From CAZQKW01 sp964594075 (GTDB taxonomy: Bacteria; Desulfobacterota; WTBG01; CAIYCZ01): a DNA stretch of 34,107 nt. The notes beneath the pieces were generated by a model. That model was not told the DNA's origin, made no database searches, and was given only the letters and a program-made list of their open reading frames with translations. The position numbers and the translations under genes are program-made. Below are positions 23,138 through 30,707 of the stretch, piece after piece; position 1 is the stretch's first letter; each line of letters opens with the position of its first letter. Where the stretch lies: positions 1 to 34,107 of the forward strand of contig CAZQKW010000035.1 in NCBI GenBank assembly GCA_964594075.1, written 5' to 3'.

Positions 23138-23605
23138 ATGAACAAGCGCAACTATTCAATTCTTTTGCCCGCTATAGTGCTGGCGTCCGTTATCTTCAGC
23201 GGCTGTGCCGCCAGCAAACAGAGTAGAGTCTATACGCGCGCTCAGGCGCAGACCGCTCTCAACGTCTATACCGGAACGGTTCTTAAAGTTAGCGACGTGA
23301 CTATTGAAGGCCGGCAGACCGGGGCCGGCGCTGTTGCCGGCGCAGTTATGGGCGGTATCGCCGGCAGCGCCATTGGCGGCGGAGTGGGCAGACGGGCTGC
23401 TACGGCCGGCGGTGTACTGGGTGGCGCAGCAGCAGGAACTGCATTAGAAAAAAGGGTTACCACCGAAGCGGCACAAGAGATTGAGGTTGAACTGGATGAC
23501 GGACGTCTGATTGCCATAGTCCAGGGAAAAGACGATAGGTTTGCTGTCGGCGATAGAGTACGGGTGTATTACGCAAACGATGGAACCTGGCGCGTGCGGC
23601 AGTAG
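23138..23605 (+). CDS. Glycine-zipper outer-membrane lipoprotein (SlyB/17-kDa antigen-like)
   Basis: A 155-residue lipoprotein with signal ending in IFSGC (Cys22). The mid-part (residues about 60-108) is a glycine zipper of GAxAGAVxGGIAGSAIGG type that should form a paired transmembrane hairpin or membrane-associated element. The C-terminal half is a small beta-rich domain (IEVELDDGRLIAIVQ, VGDRVRVYY), as in SlyB/Rickettsia 17-kDa family members. Role: outer-membrane integrity, inferred from the family. AAGGAG upstream of the ATG. Separate transcription from mlaA is likely because a terminator lies between. Confidence 0.85.
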   Translation: MNKRNYSILLPAIVLASVIFSGCAASKQSRVYTRAQAQTALNVYTGTVLKVSDVTIEGRQTGAGAVAGAVMGGIAGSAIGGGVGRRAATAGGVLGGAAAGTALEKRVTTEAAQEIEVELDDGRLIAIVQGKDDRFAVGDRVRVYYANDGTWRVRQ

Positions 23606-23664
23606 TTCATTAAAAGGTTACAATCCGCGTGCTGCGGCACACTGATTAAGCGGAAAATATAAGC

Positions 23665-23733
23665 GGGGACAGAGATTTTATTGTCTTTTACTTTTGGCGG
23701 TGGATCATTTCATATGTCTTATCCATCTGTCCC
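23665..23733. repeat. Inverted GGGGACAGA / TCTGTCCC pair
   Basis: GGGGACAGAGAT at 23665-23676 faces ATCTGTCCC at 23725-23733 as an inverted pair about 48 bases apart, just upstream of the permease start. The GTCCC core resembles the RAYT-associated motifs at 18.9 and 20.5-20.7 kb, in both orientations as expected for REP-type sequences. Confidence 0.45.
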
Positions 23734-23756
23734 TGTTCCGGGAGGGAAACAATTTT

Positions 23757-25574
23757 GTGACTGGAGAAATCGCTGCCGTCACCATAATTCTGCTATCCGT
23801 TTTACTGCTGTTGCTCTGTGATATAATAAGCGCGGACCTGGTAGCGGTAATTATTATTCTGACGCTGGTTTTGTCCCGGATTCTTACCATTGAAGAGGCC
23901 TTTGCAGGTTTCGGCAACCCGGTAATTATTACGGTTGGGGCTTTGTTCATTATCTGTGGCGGCCTATATCGCACGGCGCTTTCCAGTCTCATCGGCAAAT
24001 ACCTAACCTCACTGGGAGCTGGTTCAGAAACGAGGACCATCGCAACAATAATGGCCGCCGGGGCTGTTGTATCCTCCGTTATGACTAATGTTGCCGCTAC
24101 CGCAATCCTTATGCCGGGGGTGATCATCCTGGGCCAAAAAACAGGGATTGCCCCGTCCCGGCTGTTGATCCCTCTTTCCTACGGAACCATTTTGGGCGGA
24201 ACCATCACGCTTGTGGGCACCCAGCCAAACCTTATTGTCAGCTCAATGCTCATGACAACCGCAGGCAGAGAATTTAATTTCTTTGATTTCACGCCCATTG
24301 GCTTAACCCTTACGGTACTTGGCATAGCCTTTATGGTGACCGTAGGTAGGCATTTCCTGCCGATTAAACCGGCTGATGAAAAGCTAAGACGATCTGTTTC
24401 GCTTCAGGAGCTTCCTTCAATTTACCGGCTTGAAGAACGACTGTTTGAACTCAAAGTGCCTGAGGGCAGCATTCTGGTCGGCAAAAGCCTTCAAGAAAGC
24501 CAGGTGGGCACGCAGTTTGGGATTAACGTTATCGGCATAATGAAGAAGGATAAAATGCACCGGTCACCCCGCCGTGACGATGTTATTCAATCCGGCGACA
24601 GGCTGCTGATTCAGGGACGGGAAGGCGATGTGCAAAACATGGCTTTTACGTTTGAGCTTGAAATTCACCGAAGGGGCAGCCTGCGCGATGACGAGATTCT
24701 TTCCCGTGAAGTCGGCGTTGCGGAAATAGTTCTTCCACCGCGCTCTCAAAATGCGGGAAAACAGTTGCGCGATGTTCTCTTGCGGGAGCGCTACGGTCTG
24801 ACGGTTCTGGCTATTTGGCGGATGGGAAAACCCATACGTGCACACCTCGCCGAAGAAGTGCTGCAGGTGGGTGATGCGCTGCTGGTATGGGGCCCCTGGG
24901 AAAACATACGGCTGCTGAAAAAGTTTGAAGAATTTCTTTTGGTAACAGGCCCCGCGGATGATGGTGAAACGCCGCGTAGAGATAAAATGCTCATAGCGGC
25001 AGCTCTTCTGAGCGGGATGATTTTCAGCGTCGTTTCGGGCATCCTGACCTTGCCGGTTGCTGCTCTGGCGGCCGCTGTGCTGATGATCCTAACCCGGTGT
25101 CTGACGCTAGCGGAGGCATACAAGGCAGTTGAATGGCGAGTAATTATGATAATTGCCGGTTTCATTCCGTTCGGCGATGCCCTTGTAAAAACTGGGCTCG
25201 TAGATGTTTTGGTAAAAAATATACTGTTCCACATTGGTCAGCTTGGCCCGTCTTTTATTATTGGAACAATCTTTCTTCTATCGTCTGTACTTTCCCTGTT
25301 TACCACCAACATAGCTGCTGCGGTGCTAATGAGTCCGGTGGCGATTAACACAGCCACAGCATGTTCGATAAAACCGGAAATTCTTCTTATCTGCGTCGCA
25401 ATTGGCGCTTCCAATGGCTTTGTGTCACCGCTGGCGCAGCAAGCAAATCTGCTGGTCATGGGCCCCGGAAACTATGTTTTTAAGGATTATATTAAAGCGG
25501 GCGCCATCTTGAGCATCATTGTTTTCGCCGCCGTGATGGTGTTTATGCCCCTGTTCTGGAAATTATACGGGTGA
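23757..25574 (+). CDS. SLC13/DASS-type permease with two RCK_C domains (first of tandem pair)
   Basis: I choose GTG at 23757 (605 residues), because GGAGG precedes it and the upstream TTG at 23694 adds a segment overlapping the inverted repeat. The N-terminal transmembrane half includes the DASS-type segment with TNVAATAILMP. The centre has two TrkA-C/RCK_C domains (about 225-294 and 316-394). A second transmembrane half carries the repeated TTNIAAAVLMSP segment. Family members move dicarboxylates, sulfate or related anions, usually with Na+; RCK_C domains suggest ligand gating. The substrate cannot be read from sequence. Followed after 10 bases by a homologous gene. Confidence 0.88.
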   Translation: MTGEIAAVTIILLSVLLLLLCDIISADLVAVIIILTLVLSRILTIEEAFAGFGNPVIITVGALFIICGGLYRTALSSLIGKYLTSLGAGSETRTIATIMAAGAVVSSVMTNVAATAILMPGVIILGQKTGIAPSRLLIPLSYGTILGGTITLVGTQPNLIVSSMLMTTAGREFNFFDFTPIGLTLTVLGIAFMVTVGRHFLPIKPADEKLRRSVSLQELPSIYRLEERLFELKVPEGSILVGKSLQESQVGTQFGINVIGIMKKDKMHRSPRRDDVIQSGDRLLIQGREGDVQNMAFTFELEIHRRGSLRDDEILSREVGVAEIVLPPRSQNAGKQLRDVLLRERYGLTVLAIWRMGKPIRAHLAEEVLQVGDALLVWGPWENIRLLKKFEEFLLVTGPADDGETPRRDKMLIAAALLSGMIFSVVSGILTLPVAALAAAVLMILTRCLTLAEAYKAVEWRVIMIIAGFIPFGDALVKTGLVDVLVKNILFHIGQLGPSFIIGTIFLLSSVLSLFTTNIAAAVLMSPVAINTATACSIKPEILLICVAIGASNGFVSPLAQQANLLVMGPGNYVFKDYIKAGAILSIIVFAAVMVFMPLFWKLYG

Positions 25575-25584
25575 GAAGACTGCC

Positions 25585-27360
25585 GTGATTTCACCACAGT
25601 ATATTGTTTTTGCAACGCTCGCTCTGGCACTCGGCTTGTTCATTTGGGGCAGATGGCGCTACGATATTGTCGCCGTGATTGCGCTATTGATTGTTACTAT
25701 CACGGGCGTCGTTCCTACCGAAGAGGCGTTCGCTGGCTTTGGGCATCCCGCTGTCATCACGGTAGCTGCGGTTTTGCTGCTCAGCAGAGGATTGATGAAC
25801 TGCGGCTTAATAGATCTGATTGCCAATACGTTGTTTAAAATCAGCAAACATCCGTTTGTCCAAATTGCCGTGTTTACCGGTAGTGTTGCACTTTTTTCAG
25901 CCTTTATGAATAATGTAGGGGCACTTTCAATTATGCTGCCGGTGGCGATTCAATTTTCAAGAAAAAATGAAACAGTACCTTCGATACTGCTGATGCCGCT
26001 GGCATTTGGCTCCCTTTTGGGCGGCTTGACAACCATGATCGGGACACCGCCTAATATCATTATAACTCTGGCACGAACCAGAACCGGGAAAGCCCCGTTT
26101 GCCTTTTTTGATTTTGCACCGGTCGGGATCGGGGTTGCGATCGTAGGCATCCTGTTCATCTCTCTCATAGGGTGGCGGCTCTTGCCGAAACGCAAAGGCC
26201 CGGGATCTCGGGAAGGATTTTTTCACATTGAGGATTATCTCACTGAGGTGCGGGTGCTAAAAGATTCTCCGCTGGCCGGCAACCGGCTCTCTGATCTTAA
26301 AAATCTGGGAGACATTGAAGTAAACATAATCGAAATCATTAGAGGAAAACGAAGAATTCTGTCGCCCGCAGCAACTGATTTTCTTGAAGAAGGGGATATA
26401 CTGCTGGTGGAAGCTGATTCAGATGACCTGAAGTCTTTTGTTGACAAGGCAAAGCTTGAACTGGCAGCACATGAAAAAATGGACAGCAACCTGCCGGTAT
26501 TGGAAGAATTAGGATTAAACGAAGCTATTGTGATGGCCGATTCCATGCTCATCGGCAAAACTGCATACAGCCTGAATCTTCGCCAGCAGTATAATCTAAA
26601 TCTGCTTGCAGTAGCCCGCAGAGGTGAGCGATTGAAAAACCGGATAGCATCCATAAGCTTTCAGGTTGGAGATGTACTCCTGCTAAGCGGTCCGCTGACG
26701 ACCATTCATGAGACACTTAAACAGCTCGGCTGCTTACCTCTGGCCCAAAGAAATCTGCGCATTGGCCAGACCCGGCGTGTTGCAGTTGGTGCCGGCATCT
26801 TTATAAGCGCCATAGGCGTCACGGCATTCGGCATTCTGCCGATTCAGGTAGCTTTTATCTGTGCCGCCGTTTGTATGGTTTTCATCAATCTGATTTCCGT
26901 TCGGGAAATATATGAAAGTATTGACTGGTCGGTCATCGTTCTTTTGGGCGCAATGATTCCCGTCGGCAGCGCCATGGAAATAAGCGGAGGCGCAGCGATG
27001 ATAGCGCAGCAACTTGTCAGATTTTCTGACACATTGTCCCCCGCGGCAACATTGCTGATAACGATGGTTTGCACCATGCTGCTGTCAGACATAATAAACA
27101 ATGCAGCGACGGCGGTGCTTATGGCGCCTATCGCAATAAATATCGCACAGGGATTGGGCGTTTCAATAGACTCCTTCTTAATGGCTGTTGCAATCGGCGC
27201 ATCCTGCACGTTTCTTACCCCCATTGGCCATCAGTCTAACACCCTGGTGATGGGCCCCGGCGGCTATAAGTTTGGCGATTACTGGCGCATGGGGCTCCCG
27301 CTAGATTTTGTTATAATTATTACCGGAGTGTCGCTGATTCTACATTTCTGGCCGCTGTAA
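25585..27360 (+). CDS. SLC13/DASS-type permease with two RCK_C domains (second of tandem pair)
   Basis: A 591-residue paralogue of the preceding protein, GTG start. Same layout: N-terminal membrane half with MNNVGALSIMLPVA, two RCK_C domains (about 216-290 and 305-385), and C-terminal membrane half with INNAATAVLMAPIA. Both proteins share AFAGFG(N/H)PV(A/I)IT and end with LVMGPG(N/G)Y(V/K)F and two last helices. Sequence identity between the pair looks moderate, so the duplication is not recent, and the two could form a heteromer or have different substrates (inference). DASS proteins are normally homodimers. The 10-base gap indicates one transcript. Confidence 0.88.
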   Translation: MISPQYIVFATLALALGLFIWGRWRYDIVAVIALLIVTITGVVPTEEAFAGFGHPAVITVAAVLLLSRGLMNCGLIDLIANTLFKISKHPFVQIAVFTGSVALFSAFMNNVGALSIMLPVAIQFSRKNETVPSILLMPLAFGSLLGGLTTMIGTPPNIIITLARTRTGKAPFAFFDFAPVGIGVAIVGILFISLIGWRLLPKRKGPGSREGFFHIEDYLTEVRVLKDSPLAGNRLSDLKNLGDIEVNIIEIIRGKRRILSPAATDFLEEGDILLVEADSDDLKSFVDKAKLELAAHEKMDSNLPVLEELGLNEAIVMADSMLIGKTAYSLNLRQQYNLNLLAVARRGERLKNRIASISFQVGDVLLLSGPLTTIHETLKQLGCLPLAQRNLRIGQTRRVAVGAGIFISAIGVTAFGILPIQVAFICAAVCMVFINLISVREIYESIDWSVIVLLGAMIPVGSAMEISGGAAMIAQQLVRFSDTLSPAATLLITMVCTMLLSDIINNAATAVLMAPIAINIAQGLGVSIDSFLMAVAIGASCTFLTPIGHQSNTLVMGPGGYKFGDYWRMGLPLDFVIIITGVSLILHFWPL

Positions 27361-27722
27361 GGCCTTTCGAAGTGGCGTTTGCTATATGGAAAACGCTGTC
27401 CATGATTAATAGGAAACGATATTTTAGAGGCGATCCCATAAATATGTTGAAAAGGAACACGCCGTTACGATCCATCCATTTCCGCTTGTCTCGGCGATTG
27501 CGCGCCCCGCCTGGTTCTTTCAGCTTGTCGTTCACTACAGTGCACGCTCAACAGTTCTTTTCTCTTCGCCCTGAAAGCACAACTATTTTTACCAATACGG
27601 AATATAAATCTTCCTTTACTCTGAGAAAAGACTTGAAACGTAATATGGTTTAAGCTAAATATGCAAATAAAATGTGCTTTAATTATACTACACAACTTTT
27701 TTATTCAGAGGAGCTTAATTGT
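27361..27722. other. Spacer with no recognised gene
   Basis: 362 bases between the second permease and the next gene. Short open frames exist on both strands but none has a ribosome binding site, signal peptide or recognisable domain. A GAGGAG ribosome binding site for the next gene lies at its right end. Confidence 0.5.
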
Positions 27723-28397
27723 ATGAAAAAAAAGCTTTTGGTTGTTTTTCTAATCTGCTGTTTCATGGCAAGTGCAATGCCTATGCAGGCACTGGCTTCA
27801 CAAAAACAATCTAAAGAAACCCTTCTAATAAAGCTCATAATCATTATGCAGCGCGCCTTGCAAGCAAGTGATAGAGTTGACGAGCTTACCGAGGCATCAC
27901 TGAGAACACAGATCTTTCTTAATGATATTCTCATAGCCTTAACGAATAAAGATAATAAGCAACTTAAAACCATCGTGGATAATTATGTTTCAGACATGGC
28001 GGTGCTGCAGCAAGACATACCAATCAATCCACAATGCTTGCTATCTCTTTGGGGAATATTTGGCGAGATCTCGTCAATAGTAAACGCCCTTTCTGCAGGA
28101 GGAGAAACTGCATGTGTGACAGCTGCTATCACCATTAATATCGGCAATATTATTTCTGCAATCCAGTCATACAGAATATGCCAGATAATATTTTCCGAAA
28201 CGCCAGATCAAGCACTGTGCCAGCAAATAGTACAAAGACAGACCATAATAAAAACGTGTAATTATATAGCGCTGGCTTTCAATATCTTCTTTTGCACGGA
28301 AGCCCCTGCAGCTTCTGACTATTTACGGCTTGTTTTTGGTTTGATAGGCATTTTCCCGAGTACGGATGCCTGTACACCTCCAGCCCCAGCTGCATAA
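27723..28397 (+). CDS. Secreted helical protein of unknown function
   Basis: The frame opens at 27672, but the ATG at 27723 (224 residues) has GAGGAG 10 bases upstream and begins a clear signal peptide (KKKLLVVFLICCFMASAMPMQALA). The mature part is helical and hydrophobic in patches, with about eight Cys spread through it (QCLLS, TACVT, RICQI, ALCQQ, KTCNY, FFCTE, DACTP), a pattern suggesting several disulfides in the periplasm or outside. No family recognised. It stands alone upstream of a degenerate region. It could be a surface or envelope protein. Metal binding is not indicated by the spacing. Confidence 0.65.
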   Translation: MKKKLLVVFLICCFMASAMPMQALASQKQSKETLLIKLIIIMQRALQASDRVDELTEASLRTQIFLNDILIALTNKDNKQLKTIVDNYVSDMAVLQQDIPINPQCLLSLWGIFGEISSIVNALSAGGETACVTAAITINIGNIISAIQSYRICQIIFSETPDQALCQQIVQRQTIIKTCNYIALAFNIFFCTEAPAASDYLRLVFGLIGIFPSTDACTPPAPAA

Positions 28398-28589
28398 CTG
28401 TTCTCCATCTTACTCCCCTTATAGCGGGCAGATTTAATTGGATAGGATTTAGCCGCCTCTACTATTGTCAGGTGCTATTTAACATCATACTACTGCCCAA
28501 AGGAAAGGAGGAGCAAAGGACACATCTTCACATCTTCATATGTCATATTTTGATTGACAGCTTGCAGGCGGTAAACTGCTGTTACCGCC

Positions 28590-28905
28590 ATAGCACGACC
28601 ACTTCGCATCGACTATCCCAACACCTTCTATCATGTCCCCTCCCGGGGCAATGAGAAAAGGCCGGTCTACTATGAGCCACAAGACTCTACCTGAAATTCC
28701 TGGAACTGCTGGGGAAAACAGCAAAGACCAAAAAACAGCAGCGGCGATCACGGGATCTGTGCATATATAGTATGAACAAAAAGGGGGCTTATACCAACTC
28801 GGGAGATAGGGGAACTCTCCGGGGGTGGGGTATAGGGCAATTACCGAAACGGTAAAAGGAAAAGCATCGTAAAGGAAATAAGCAGTTACAGAGATTGATA
28901 GATAA
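28590..28905 (+). pseudogene. Decayed RAYT transposase remnant
   Basis: From 28590 one frame reads ARPLRIDYPNTFYHVPSRGN then EKRPVYY, the classic RAYT/Y1_Tnp N-terminus (family form MARPLRIEYPGAFYHVTSRGN). The start codon is ATA instead of ATG. A stop falls at 28692, where the expected KFLELLGKT continues in another frame. After an internal deletion, EIGELSGG-like sequence near 28801-28850, with frame changes, resembles the RAYT C-terminal IGELFGGISYSAVS region. The HUH motif is gone. It belongs to a different RAYT subtype than the intact gene at 19850. Confidence 0.6.
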
Positions 28906-28925
28906 ACAATTGATGAGCTGTAATA

Positions 28926-29320
28926 ATGACATATGAAGAGGTGACACTAAGTACTATTTCTAATGTGGTTGAAGCAGTTCGCGCCCTCGATGTCTGCTGC
29001 ATCGTGACGCACACACAAAACGGAAGCACGCCTCGCAGAATCCCCCGGTTCAAACCAGATTGCTGAATACTCGCTTTCAGCAGAAGCGATGAAACTCAAA
29101 GATTCTTGAACCTCTCTTATGGTATTTTTTCTGTTTTAATGGGTAATGACGACGACTATTCGCCCGAGGGGATTTTGAAATTACTCAGTGAATTGGAATT
29201 GGTGACAAAACAATCGTAGCAGAGGATGCATCTCTCGACAATGTCGACAGTACAGACTCATTGAGAATAATCCAGTTCAGCCCTGTTCTGGGAGACGCGT
29301 GTAGAATGCGCCGACGATGA
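28926..29320 (+). pseudogene. Broken pyruvate-kinase C-terminal (alpha/beta) domain gene
   Basis: An ATG at 28926 opens a frame with IVTHTQNGSTPRRIPRFKPDC, matching the PK_C pattern IVTxTxSGxTARxISRFRP. It stops at TGA 29064-29066 exactly where Trp is expected (family: CWILAF). Reading on in the same frame gives ILAFSRSDETQRFLNLSYG and more PK_C sequence up to LSELELV near 29201. There a frameshift moves the homology (GDKTIVAEDASLDNVDSTDS, then LRIIQFSPV) to the next frame, ending at TGA 29318-29320. So one nonsense and one frameshift lesion break a domain of about 130 residues. No pyruvate-kinase barrel lies upstream; it may derive from a stand-alone PK_C gene. Sequencing error is an alternative. 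Confidence 0.75.
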
Positions 29321-29351
29321 AGGAACCCTTGCGTGTCGGCATGGAGAGGAA

Positions 29352-30557
29352 ATGAAGGTTCTCGCTTTAAACTGTGGAAGTTCGACACTGAAGTTCAAGG
29401 TCTTCGAGTCGCACGATGATATTTCTCCTGGTAAAGAGAGTCGAATGGCCCATGGTGTTGTGGAAAGAATCGGTGGCTATGGAACACACAGATTCATTGT
29501 GGGGAACGGCGAATGCCTTCAGGAGCCTAAAATAATACCTGATCATGCTGAAGCCACTCGCCAGGTAATCGGCTGGTTGAATGCTCTTGGCATCGGGCTT
29601 GATGCAGTCGGTCACAGGGTAGTGCACGGCGGACATCGTTTCTCGGGACCGGCTCTCATCGAGGATGAAGTCATAGACGCCATTGAGGATCTTATACACC
29701 AGGCCCCTCTGCACAATGAACCTTCATTGATGGCGATACGTGCGGCAAGGGAAATACTGGGATCTTCGATCCCAATGGTTGCTGTTTTCGACACCGCTTA
29801 TCACAGCAAGATGCCTGAGAGGGCATCTTGTTATGCCATCTCTCAGGAAATGGCTGCCAAGCATCTTGTTAAGCGATATGGATTTCACGGGATCGCACAT
29901 CGTTATATGGTCGAACGCTACGCCGTCATTACCCCTGTGTCATCAGAACGGATTAGGCTCGTTACGCTGCAACTGGGCAATGGTTGCTCTGCCGCGGCAG
30001 TAGAAGATGGGCATTCGATTGACACCTCCATGGGCTTTACTCCCCTGGAAGGGTTGATGATGGGAACGAGATCAGGAGATGTCGATCCGCACCTGCCGGG
30101 CTTCCTGGCCAAGCATGAAGAGACAGACATTGAGGAAGTGGAGGTCTTGCTCAATACGAAGTCGGGGCTCCTCGGGGTTTCAGGACGCTCACAGGACATG
30201 CGGGAACTGCTGGCGGCAGAGAAGCACGGCGATACGAAGGCGGCTCTGGCCGTGGAAATGTTCTGCTACCGGGCACGGAAACAGATTGGAGCCTACCTGG
30301 CCGCATTGGGGGGAGCTGACGCTGTAATATTCGGCGGGGGCATTGGAGAAAATTCACCTCCGGTCAGAGCGCGCATCTGCGCTGGAATGGAATGGTGCGG
30401 TCTCATCCTGGATGAAGCGAAAAACAATAGAACAATAGGAACGGAAGGACGCATTTCCGCCGCTCATGCAAAGATACAGGCCTACGTGGTCCCTGTGGAT
30501 GAAGAAGTGATAATCGCGCGGGATACGATATTCTGTCTGGGTGAATTCCGGAAATGA
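29352..30557 (+). CDS. ackA: Acetate kinase
   Basis: A 401-residue enzyme of the ASKHA fold that makes ATP and acetate from acetyl phosphate and ADP (or the reverse). Signature 1 is LNCGSSTLKF at residues 6-15, signature 2 is in HRVVHGG, and GTRSGDVDP marks the substrate/nucleotide region, followed by FGGGIGENS for adenosine binding. Length is normal. GAGAGGAA lies before the ATG. It is followed after about 150 bases by a phosphoketolase-family gene, which could supply acetyl phosphate. Base composition from here on is more GC-rich than the preceding 12 kb. Confidence 0.95.
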   Translation: MKVLALNCGSSTLKFKVFESHDDISPGKESRMAHGVVERIGGYGTHRFIVGNGECLQEPKIIPDHAEATRQVIGWLNALGIGLDAVGHRVVHGGHRFSGPALIEDEVIDAIEDLIHQAPLHNEPSLMAIRAAREILGSSIPMVAVFDTAYHSKMPERASCYAISQEMAAKHLVKRYGFHGIAHRYMVERYAVITPVSSERIRLVTLQLGNGCSAAAVEDGHSIDTSMGFTPLEGLMMGTRSGDVDPHLPGFLAKHEETDIEEVEVLLNTKSGLLGVSGRSQDMRELLAAEKHGDTKAALAVEMFCYRARKQIGAYLAALGGADAVIFGGGIGENSPPVRARICAGMEWCGLILDEAKNNRTIGTEGRISAAHAKIQAYVVPVDEEVIIARDTIFCLGEFRK

Positions 30558-30583
30558 ACAAGAAATAAATCATAAGGCATTTT

Positions 30584-30657
30584 AGCCACGGATAACACGG
30601 ATAGCCATTGATAACACATGAGAATAGTCGCTAAATACGGATTTAGTTTTTGTGGCT
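30584..30657. repeat. Palindromic dispersed repeat between ackA and phosphoketolase gene
   Basis: AGCCACGGATAACACGGAT at 30584 and GTGGCT at 30652-30657 form eroded ends of the CCACGGATAACACGGAT type of intergenic repeat. Inside is a perfect small hairpin CTAAAT-ACGG-ATTTAG (30631-30646) followed by TTTTT, which might end the ackA transcript weakly. Confidence 0.4.
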
Positions 30658-30707
30658 TTCTCTGTGTCTTTTGAAATAAGTTTTGTCAACCAAGGAAGGA
30701 GGAAACA

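Noticed and set aside
27372..27695. Short frames on both strands in the spacer after the second permease
   Set aside because: No start signals or recognisable domains; compositionally irregular.
29064..29066. TGA as a recoded Trp or Sec codon in the PK_C frame
   Set aside because: The same frame also needs a frameshift near 29201, and TGA ends other genes here, so decay or sequence error is simpler.
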